Origin: JAPLDP01 sp964628285
Lineage (GTDB): Bacteria; Bacteroidota; Bacteroidia; Bacteroidales; JAGONC01
DNA length: 21,669 nt
Direction: 5' to 3'
Assembly: GCA_964628285.1 (NCBI GenBank)
Contig: CAZVNP010000054.1
Span: 1-21,669, forward strand
In this document: piece after piece, positions 8,221-14,036 of the stretch
Layout: each line of letters opens with the position of its first letter
Numbering within the stretch: the first letter of the stretch is position 1
Notes under the pieces: model-generated
Told to the model about the DNA's origin: nothing
The model's database searches: none
Seen by the model: the letters and a program-made list of their open reading frames with translations, nothing else
Translations under genes and position numbers: made by a program

Positions 8221-8826
8221 ATGGAAAAAGAGATAATTTCAACCGGTATGCACGACCTTGAGCCATATTACCTGTGGCGCAGTTTATATATAGCCTCCGA
8301 AGATGAACATTCACCTTTCTATGGCAGGGTATACAACGAATGCGAGTGTGTCAACACGATCTATAACTATTACATCCATCCTCAATGGGATGACATCGGC
8401 TCACCGACGTTGTACATTAAAATCCTGTATGTGGACTATAAGCGGGGTTTTTGCGTGATCGAACTGCTGGGGGAATGGAATGACGCCCTGCACAATGATG
8501 TCATGTTTCTCAAAAGGAATATCATCGAACATCTGGAATATTACCACATCAACAAGTTCATACTGATAGGCGAAAACGTGCTGAATTACCATTCCTCCGA
8601 TGATTGTTATTACCAGGAATGGTTCGAGGATATCGAGGACGGATGGATCGCCGCCGTGAACTTCCGCAAGCATGTCATCGATGAGTTCAAACACTCCCAT
8701 ATCGACGATTATATTAACTTCGGGGAACCGCTGAATGCCATCAACTGGCGCAGTTATAACCCCGTTCATCTCTTCGAAAAAGTCGAAAGCCTGCTGGTCA
8801 AAAGACTCAATGCGAGGATGTCATGA
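8221..8826 (+). CDS. Hypothetical protein, coupled to acylphosphatase
   Basis: From the ATG at 8221 the protein is 201 residues. A TTG two codons earlier (8215) also opens the frame but sits inside the -7 element. It is soluble and rich in aromatic and acidic residues (EPYYLWRSLYIASEDEHSPF near the N-terminus, SSDDCYYQEWFEDIEDGW in the middle). There is no signal peptide, membrane helix or cofactor motif. I do not recognise the family. Regular aliphatic/aromatic strands (PTLYIKILYVDY, GFCVIELLGEW, KFILIGENVL, WIAAVNF) alternating with helices suggest an alpha/beta fold. Its TGA overlaps the ATG of the acylphosphatase gene by 4 nt (8823-8826), so the two are very probably cotranscribed and translationally coupled. 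Confidence 0.75.
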   Translation: MEKEIISTGMHDLEPYYLWRSLYIASEDEHSPFYGRVYNECECVNTIYNYYIHPQWDDIGSPTLYIKILYVDYKRGFCVIELLGEWNDALHNDVMFLKRNIIEHLEYYHINKFILIGENVLNYHSSDDCYYQEWFEDIEDGWIAAVNFRKHVIDEFKHSHIDDYINFGEPLNAINWRSYNPVHLFEKVESLLVKRLNARMS

Positions 8827-9092
8827 TCAAAAGTATGAGGATAAGCGTGTCGGGCCGTGTGCAGAATGTCGGCTTCCGTTTTTCGGCCCGTCAGACCGCT
8901 CTCAGCTTGAACCTTAACGGTTATGCCTGCAATGAGCCCGACGGGTCGGTGACCCTCGTCGCCGAAGGTGATGAGACCCAGCTCAATAAATTTCTGCAAT
9001 GGTGTCAGAAGGGTCCGCCCTGGGCCAGGGTGTACCACCTCGACGTGAATGAGATGCCCGTGATGAACTACCGGTCGTTCGAGATCAGATGA
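8823..9092 (+). CDS. acyP: Acylphosphatase
   Basis: The 89-residue protein has the normal length for the family. It carries the phosphate-loop signature SGRVQNVGFRF (10-20) with the substrate-binding Arg19, and the second signature GYACNEPDGSV (33-43) with Asn37, which positions the catalytic water. Acylphosphatases hydrolyse carboxyl-phosphate bonds such as those of acetyl phosphate or 1,3-bisphosphoglycerate in the cytosol. The second position of the loop motif is Asn (VQN) rather than the more common Gly (VQG). The start codon overlaps the stop of the upstream hypothetical gene by ATGA. The 3' end overlaps the convergent Nudix gene by 8 bp. Confidence 0.93.
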   Translation: MIKSMRISVSGRVQNVGFRFSARQTALSLNLNGYACNEPDGSVTLVAEGDETQLNKFLQWCQKGPPWARVYHLDVNEMPVMNYRSFEIR

Positions 9093-9534
9093 GACGTTGT
9101 AAGAACTCCGCCACCTTTTTATCCACCGGCAGGGTCATGTCGCGGGGTGTCAGAGTGTCAAGATTAATCCATCGAAACGACAGAGCCCCTTCGACCAGAT
9201 CCGGAAAATCAAATTTTTTATCAGATATCCTGAAACGATATGGTTTCTCCGCCGCGATGAAATAATAGATACTGATCAGTTGCATCTGCACCGGCAGGAA
9301 CCTTGTGGGCTGGAAATAGTCGGTGGTGTAAAAATGATCCAGCACGGTCACTTTTTGTCCCATCTCCTCACTGCATTCACGTTGCAGGCATTCACGTGTG
9401 CCCTCGCCATAGTGCAGGCCGCCACCCGGGAACTTGGTCATCTTCACCCCAAGTTGAAACTCATCGCTGACCAGCACCGAGCCTTCGTCGAGCAATAAAC
9501 CATATACCCTGATATTAAAGCCATGCTCCTTCAT
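9085..9534 (-). CDS. Nudix hydrolase
   Basis: The 149-residue protein carries a Nudix box at residues 38-60: Gly38, Glu44, then RECSEEMGQ with Arg52, Glu53, Glu56, Glu57 and Gly59. This is the GX5EX7REUXEEXGU pattern that binds Mg2+ for pyrophosphohydrolysis of nucleoside diphosphate-X compounds. The segment before it, VYGLLLDEGSVLVSDEF, is the usual Nudix beta strands; FPGGGLHYGEG leads into the box. The substrate cannot be assigned. The ATG at 9534 overlaps the stop of mnmD by 4 nt, making it the last gene of a three-gene operon. Its 3' end overlaps acyP by 8 bp in convergent orientation. Confidence 0.9.
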   Translation of the reverse strand: MKEHGFNIRVYGLLLDEGSVLVSDEFQLGVKMTKFPGGGLHYGEGTRECLQRECSEEMGQKVTVLDHFYTTDYFQPTRFLPVQMQLISIYYFIAAEKPYRFRISDKKFDFPDLVEGALSFRWINLDTLTPRDMTLPVDKKVAEFLQRLI

Positions 9535-10226
9535 ACTTTCCCCTCCATCTTCACCGCCCTGGTCATCTCCCTTTTGCCGGGCGCTCCGGCAAGTTTTTCA
9601 ATGCGGAAACCGGCGCTTTTCATCATCCTTCGCACGGAACCTTTGGCGCAATAGGTCACCAGGATGCCACCGTACCGGAGACACAAGGCCATTTTATTAA
9701 AGATGCCACCCGTCCACATACCGGGCTGTGCTTCCGGTCCAAAAGCATCATAATAGATACAATGAAACCAATCTTCCGGCAGCATGGCTTCACCAATCTC
9801 TGTCCTGATCTTATGGAGCCTGAAGTAATGGCCGACGCCGGTCACCTGGTCCCATGGGGCCTGATGCAAAGCCCGGAAGACTCTGACCGCCTCCTCATCA
9901 TTAATAAAAAGGGGATAATTCAACTGAGCGACAGTCTGTGCATCAAGCGGCAAGGGTTCGATGGCCGTGTATTCGATGTATCTTTTCTTCACCTTCGCCT
10001 CCTCCCAGGTGAGCAGAACATTCAGGCCGGTGCCGAAGCCGACTTCAAGGATCCGGACGGCCGTTACATCCCGATCGACTGCGCCCAATCCGTTCCGTAT
10101 AAACACATGCCGCGATTCGGTGACGGCACCATGGATGGAATGATAGTGCTCATTAAGGTCAGGGACGAAGATGGAGTGGGACCCGTCGCCGGTGATCATG
10201 ACTTGCTTCTCCATACCCGCGATCAT
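9531..10226 (-). CDS. mnmD: tRNA (mnm5s2U34) methyltransferase MnmD
   Basis: The protein has 231 residues. It matches the stand-alone MnmD (DUF752, MnmC methyltransferase-domain) family: DGSHSIFVPDLNEHYHS (14-30), HGAVTESRHVFI (32-43), the SAM-binding loop ILEVGFGTGLN (59-69), IYYDAFGPEAQPGMW (157-171) and LAGAPGKREMTRA (212-224). MnmD makes the last S-adenosylmethionine-dependent methylation of the 5-aminomethyl-uridine at wobble position 34 of certain tRNAs. The FAD oxidase domain of bifunctional MnmC is absent, as is usual in this phylum. The ATG at 10226 overlaps the upstream TGA by 4 nt; a second Met at residue 5 is an alternative start. It is the middle gene of the minus-strand operon. 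Confidence 0.92.
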   Translation of the reverse strand: MIAGMEKQVMITGDGSHSIFVPDLNEHYHSIHGAVTESRHVFIRNGLGAVDRDVTAVRILEVGFGTGLNVLLTWEEAKVKKRYIEYTAIEPLPLDAQTVAQLNYPLFINDEEAVRVFRALHQAPWDQVTGVGHYFRLHKIRTEIGEAMLPEDWFHCIYYDAFGPEAQPGMWTGGIFNKMALCLRYGGILVTYCAKGSVRRMMKSAGFRIEKLAGAPGKREMTRAVKMEGKV

Positions 10227-11515
10227 TTGTTGTAAAGAAGATGAGCATCGAGGATCGTATCCTGAATCGGGATAGTCTTTATCAGTGAGGGTTCAGGGAA
10301 ACCATAAAGATCGATGGCCTTGTCACGGACCACATACACGCTTCCGGAAAGATCGTCATAGAGCAGCGAACGGACACCGACACCGCCGATGTAAGTCACC
10401 AGGCTGCCGGTGGAAGACCTGTACCAGTAAACCGCCTGGCCGGTGCCGATGAGAAGGTTGTTGTCATCGGCCGCCACGCTGCAGGTTATTGTGCCTCCCG
10501 TAAACAAGTGCGGTACCGAGATGGTATTCATCACATCATTATAAATTCTGATACAACCCCCCGTGGAGTCATTACCTGTGACGAACACCTCCTCCGCATT
10601 CCTGGGATGAAAATTGACCACCACCATATCGGTTTGCAGCTCTCCTTTAAGAACACCACTGTCATAGTAATAGGATGCGATGTAATGCCTGTAACCATAT
10701 TTTTCGGCCAGGTCGGCAAGGATCAGGTCACCGTGCCTGTAAATCCTGCCCGGCTCGGTACGGTTATCAATCGGAGTGGCAAATTTCATCACACCCATGC
10801 CATCGTACGACCGGATGAAACCGTTACGGAACGAGACATACAGAAGCTGTTCATCGGAATACAGGTTACCCGGACGGTGAAAGGGCGGATCCAGCATAGG
10901 AGCCACGGACCATTGCAGGCTGTTGTCGACCAGATCGTAAGTGGCTACATTGACCTTTTCACAGCCTGAAAAATAAAGCTGTTGGCGGTAGGAACTGACT
11001 TCCGAAGCCGAATAGTCACCTTCAATGGTGAAGAGGTGCTGCGGCGCGTTCTCACCGTTCAGCGCCATGACATCAACGGCTTTGGTTTTTTGTTCCAGAA
11101 TGAGAAGACCCTTCAGTTGCCGCGGCACACCGTAAATGGTGATGCCGACAAATTCATTCTTGTCGTTTACTCCATCCGACGCGGTGATCATGAGAAAATA
11201 TGAACCGTCGCTGAGGTGTATATCTTCAAGAAAATAATCATCGTCAACCAAAAACGTTTTATCACCGGGATAATAAGCCAATGCCGGTATCACCGGTATC
11301 AGATCAACGGTGACCAGTGATACCCTGACCGACCGTATCACCGATTCATCCGTAATGTTTGCCGTAACACGGATTACACCGGGGACGCTAAAATTTTGTC
11401 CCTCACAGGGTGACAAAATCTCAATTTCCGGATTAAGGGTATCAGCCTCTCTTTTACATGTCACTAAAAACAAAAGAAAAATGACAAGGCCATATGGCAG
11501 GATACGCAATCTCAA
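10223..11515 (-). CDS. Putative lipoprotein with Ig-like domain and beta-propeller
   Basis: The protein has 430 residues. A short lipoprotein leader (MRLRILPYGLVIFLLFLVTC) ends in a lipobox-like LVTC with Cys20 as the probable lipidated residue; Thr at -1 is less usual than Gly, Ala or Ser. Residues about 28-130 form an Ig/cadherin-like unit (LNPEIEILSPCEGQNF ... VRVTANITDES; SDGSYFLMITASDGVND). From about 135 to the end there are repeated beta blades without clear motifs, compatible with a seven-bladed propeller like those of PQQ or WD40-type proteins. It likely sits in the periplasm or at the outer membrane. No catalytic motif is seen. It is the first gene of the operon with mnmD and the Nudix gene, despite no obvious functional link to either. 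Confidence 0.8.
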   Translation of the reverse strand: MRLRILPYGLVIFLLFLVTCKREADTLNPEIEILSPCEGQNFSVPGVIRVTANITDESVIRSVRVSLVTVDLIPVIPALAYYPGDKTFLVDDDYFLEDIHLSDGSYFLMITASDGVNDKNEFVGITIYGVPRQLKGLLILEQKTKAVDVMALNGENAPQHLFTIEGDYSASEVSSYRQQLYFSGCEKVNVATYDLVDNSLQWSVAPMLDPPFHRPGNLYSDEQLLYVSFRNGFIRSYDGMGVMKFATPIDNRTEPGRIYRHGDLILADLAEKYGYRHYIASYYYDSGVLKGELQTDMVVVNFHPRNAEEVFVTGNDSTGGCIRIYNDVMNTISVPHLFTGGTITCSVAADDNNLLIGTGQAVYWYRSSTGSLVTYIGGVGVRSLLYDDLSGSVYVVRDKAIDLYGFPEPSLIKTIPIQDTILDAHLLYNK

Positions 11516-11609
11516 TTTAAAATAATAAATGACGTCAGCTGATGCATCAGAATAACGTGATAAATAGTAATTTTAATACCGCTAAAAAATTTTTTACGAA
11601 ATTACAATT

Positions 11610-12323
11610 ATGTTAGACAATATTGTACTGGAGAATATCCTTTTCCTCGACATTGAGACGGTACCCTGTTACCGTGATTATGGTCTGTTGCCGGAGTCAT
11701 TGCGTCTTTTGTGGGATCATAAAGCCGAGCGCATACGGCAGAAGGACGACGACACCCCGGAGTCGTTGTACGAAAGGGCAGGCATCTATTCCGAATTCGG
11801 CAAGGTGATTTGCATCTCGGCCGGTTATCTTAAAAATGAAGAATTCCGTATCAAATCCTTTTTCGGTGACCAGGAAAAGATTATCCTTGAGCAGTTTGCC
11901 ACCATGCTGAATGTTTCTTTCACGCGACTCGAAAAACAATTATGCGCCCACAACGGAAAGGAGTTCGACTTCCCTTACCTGTCGCGGCGTATGATCATCA
12001 ATGGTATTGTATTGCCTGCCATTCTCGACACCTCAGGGCGCAAGCCCTGGGAGACACGCTTTCTGGATACCATGGAATTATGGAAATTCGGCGACCATAA
12101 AAACTACACCTCTCTGGATCTTCTGGCTACGATCTTGAACATCCCCACACCCAAGGATGACATTTCAGGTGCCGATATTTACAAAACTTACTGGCATGAC
12201 CACGACCTTGAACGGATTGTCAGATATTGCAGGAAAGATGTGCTGACCGTGGCACAGGTGCTGATACGTCTGAAAGGCGGTGCACCCATTCCGGATGACC
12301 ACGTAATCATCGTGGAGGAATGA
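11610..12323 (+). CDS. PolB-like DEDDy 3'-5' exonuclease
   Basis: The 237-residue protein has the RNase H-fold exonuclease motifs of the predicted PolB-related 3'-5' exonuclease family. Exo I is FLDIETVP with Asp14 and Glu16, Exo II is HNGKEFDFPYL with Asp120, and Exo III is YCRKDV with Tyr206 and Asp210. The YX3D form places it in the DEDDy subgroup. Such proteins are expected to remove nucleotides from single-stranded DNA 3' ends in the cytosol with two metal ions; the cellular role is not established. All catalytic residues are present. It starts 94 bp from the divergent lipoprotein operon. The ATG at 11610 opens just before the first beta strand. Confidence 0.88.
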   Translation: MLDNIVLENILFLDIETVPCYRDYGLLPESLRLLWDHKAERIRQKDDDTPESLYERAGIYSEFGKVICISAGYLKNEEFRIKSFFGDQEKIILEQFATMLNVSFTRLEKQLCAHNGKEFDFPYLSRRMIINGIVLPAILDTSGRKPWETRFLDTMELWKFGDHKNYTSLDLLATILNIPTPKDDISGADIYKTYWHDHDLERIVRYCRKDVLTVAQVLIRLKGGAPIPDDHVIIVEE

Positions 12324-12399
12324 CAATAGTTACAGGAAAAGCCTGTCGTGACAAGGTCATATTTTCTTTCAAACCACTTCAATACTGTTAAAACTTCCT

Positions 12400-12407
12400 T
12401 ATCTTTG
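12400..12407 (+). promoter_or_regulatory. -7 promoter element upstream of the FKBP gene
   Basis: TATCTTTG is an exact TAnnTTTG match, 26 nt before the ATG at 12434, giving a short leader. No clear TTTG is seen about 20 nt upstream. Confidence 0.55.
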
Positions 12408-12433
12408 CCGCCTCATTTTAAACTGTAAGCAAT

Positions 12434-13147
12434 ATGAAGAACATCACCATCCTCTGTTTGGCAGGACTTTTTGTATTTGCTTTTTTCACTGAAAGCTGCG
12501 CTCAGAAAAATAAAAAAGACAAAGTCGTGACACTCAATAGCAGAAGCGACACCATCAGTTATATCATCGGGAGGGATATAGCCACCAGGCTGAAAGCTTT
12601 CGGCACCGATTTCAGTCCCGAGGTTATGTACCAGGCGATGAAAGATGAATTTGACGGCCAACCGGCACGTTTCACACCCCAGGAGACCGACTCGCTGATG
12701 GGTCTTTTTCAGGATGAAATGAAAGCCAAACAGGAGGTGGCCACCAGGGACGAGCTTCAGAAAAACAAGGCCGCCAGCGGGGCTTTTCTGGCCGAGAACA
12801 AATCCAAGGAGGGCGTCATCGAGCTGCCCAGTGGTCTGCAGTACAAGGTGGTCACACCGGGATCGGGTAATAATCCTGCCGATACCGACAGTGTCACCGT
12901 TCATTATAAGGGCTCGCTCATCGACGGTACCGTGTTTGACTCGTCTTACGACCGCGGCGCACCCGTCACCTTCAAGCTGAATGAAGTCATCGCCGGTTGG
13001 CGTGAAGGCGTCAAGCTGATGAAACCGGGCGCCAAATATATCCTTTACATCCCGCCTCAGCTGGGCTATGGTGACGAATCCGTAGGCCCCATACCAGGCG
13101 GGTCGACACTGGTTTTTGAAGTGGAACTGCTGTCGATCAGCAGATAA
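12434..13147 (+). CDS. FKBP-type peptidyl-prolyl cis-trans isomerase, exported
   Basis: The protein has 237 residues. The N-terminus is a signal peptide with a possible lipidation site at Cys22 (FFTESCAQ; not a canonical lipobox, but of a kind common in this phylum). Residues about 37-128 form the dimerisation/chaperone arm of FKBP_N proteins (DTISYIIGRDIATRL ... KNKAASGAFLAENKSKEGV). Residues 150-236 are the FKBP catalytic domain, with VHYKG (156-160), GTVFDSSYDRG (165-175), VIAGWREGVKLM (185-196), LGYGDESVG (210-218) and PGGSTLVFEVELL (221-233). It should speed proline isomerisation in folding envelope proteins. It is expressed from the promoter at 12400 and followed after only 10-13 nt by rdgB, so the two are probably one transcript. 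Confidence 0.93.
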   Translation: MKNITILCLAGLFVFAFFTESCAQKNKKDKVVTLNSRSDTISYIIGRDIATRLKAFGTDFSPEVMYQAMKDEFDGQPARFTPQETDSLMGLFQDEMKAKQEVATRDELQKNKAASGAFLAENKSKEGVIELPSGLQYKVVTPGSGNNPADTDSVTVHYKGSLIDGTVFDSSYDRGAPVTFKLNEVIAGWREGVKLMKPGAKYILYIPPQLGYGDESVGPIPGGSTLVFEVELLSISR

Positions 13148-13157
13148 AAACAGCTTC

Positions 13158-13799
13158 GTGGTGGTCAGCACTACAGGTAAGCTGCGGCTGGTTTTTGCCT
13201 CCCATAATCAGTTCAAAACGAAAGAGGTCAGCCAGGTGATCCTCGGCCATTTGATTGCCAAAGGATTGGGCGAGAAGCTCGAAATCCTGGACCTGGAGGC
13301 CATCGGATGCCATGAAGCCATCCCCGAGACCGGCGACACCCTGGCAGGCAATGCCACCCTGAAATCATCCTATATTTACAGCCATTACGGATATGATTGT
13401 TTTGCCGACGACACGGGCCTGGAGGTCGACGCCCTGAACGGCCGTCCGGGCGTTCATTCGGCTCGCTATGCCGGCGACGATCAGAATTTCGAGAGAAACA
13501 TCCAGAAGCTCCTGTATGAATTAAAGAATGAAAAAAACCGTAAGGCCCGCTTTAGAACCGTCATTTCACTAATTCTTAGGGGAGAGGAGCATCTTTTCGA
13601 GGGTGTGGTCAACGGTGTGATGCTGCATGAGAAAAGAGGAACTTCCGGTTTCGGCTATGATCCTATCTTCCTCCCTGACGGCCATGACCGCACCTTTGCC
13701 GAAATGACACTGGCTGAAAAGAACCGGATCAGCCACCGCGGGACGGCTTTGCGGAAGATGATCGCTTTTCTGGAGGATTATCTTTCTATTGAACATTGA
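13158..13799 (+). CDS. rdgB: XTP/dITP diphosphatase (Ham1/RdgB family)
   Basis: From the GTG at 13158 the protein has 213 residues. An equally good GTG follows at 13161. An ATG at 13116 would extend the protein by 14 unrelated residues and overlap the FKBP gene, so I prefer GTG. Family motifs are complete: LVFASHNQFKTKEV at the N-terminus, ADDTGLEVDALNGRPGVHSA with the catalytic acidic pair, GTSGFGYDPIFLP, and the C-terminal TFAEMTLAEKNRISHRG. The enzyme hydrolyses dITP, ITP and XTP to monophosphates, keeping deaminated purines out of nucleic acids. It is cytosolic and cotranscribed with the FKBP gene. An inverted heptamer array begins 4 nt after its stop codon. Confidence 0.92.
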   Translation: MVVSTTGKLRLVFASHNQFKTKEVSQVILGHLIAKGLGEKLEILDLEAIGCHEAIPETGDTLAGNATLKSSYIYSHYGYDCFADDTGLEVDALNGRPGVHSARYAGDDQNFERNIQKLLYELKNEKNRKARFRTVISLILRGEEHLFEGVVNGVMLHEKRGTSGFGYDPIFLPDGHDRTFAEMTLAEKNRISHRGTALRKMIAFLEDYLSIEH

Positions 13800-13802
13800 T
13801 AT

Positions 13803-13851
13803 CAGTCGTCAGTCGTCAGTCTTCAGTCTTCAGTCGTCAGTCATCAGTCGC
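13803..13851. repeat. Heptamer array, left arm (seven CAGTCGT-like units)
   Basis: Seven consecutive 7-bp units of CAGTCNN (GT, GT, TT, TT, GT, AT, GC endings) start 4 nt after the rdgB stop. The array is the near-complementary partner of the right arm at 13943-13987, so the two can form a long imperfect stem. Confidence 0.9.
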
Positions 13852-13861
13852 TAATCTTTAA

Positions 13862-13932
13862 CCTGAAGACCTACAGATCCCGCCTTCGGCGGGACGTCGC
13901 CATGTCTACGGCATCGCTCCGCCTGAAGACCT
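13862..13932. repeat. Repeat core with hairpin and 11-bp direct repeats
   Basis: CCTGAAGACCT occurs at 13862-13872 and again at 13922-13932, framing a GC-rich segment. Inside it, CCCGCC-TTC-GGCGGG (13879-13893) is a perfect 6-bp stem with a 3-nt loop. The segment sits between the two inverted heptamer arms. It has no U-run, so it is not a standard intrinsic terminator. Confidence 0.75.
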
Positions 13933-13942
13933 GCTGATTGTT

Positions 13943-13987
13943 GACTGACGACTGAAGACTGACGACTGACGACTGACGACTGACGAC
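13943..13987. repeat. Heptamer array, right arm (inverted GACTGAC units)
   Basis: Six 7-bp units (GACTGAC, one as GACTGAA) plus GAC form the reverse complement of the left arm. The last unit ends 1 nt before the TTTTG that contains the -33 box of the next promoter. Confidence 0.9.
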
Positions 13988-13988
13988 T

Positions 13989-14020
13989 TTTGCATCCCCC
14001 TGTCACTTTTTGTAACTTTG
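13989..14020 (+). promoter_or_regulatory. Bacteroidota promoter (TTTG-N20-TAACTTTG)
   Basis: TTTG at 13989-13992, a 20-nt spacer and TAACTTTG at 14013-14020 form a full consensus promoter. It predicts a start near 14024-14027, about 10-13 nt before the GTG at 14037. Confidence 0.7.
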
Positions 14021-14036
14021 GCCAAATTTCCAATTT

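Noticed and set aside
9762..10235. Plus-strand open frame across mnmD
   Set aside because: It is antisense to a gene with complete family motifs and has no domain of its own.
12332..12346. Hairpin ACAGG-AAAAG-CCTGT after the exonuclease gene as a terminator
   Set aside because: It has only a 5-bp stem and no following T-run.
13116..13157. ATG start for rdgB overlapping the FKBP gene
   Set aside because: The extra residues (MKWNCCRSADKNSF) are just the shifted FKBP C-terminal codons; GTG 13158/13161 gives the family-typical N-terminus.
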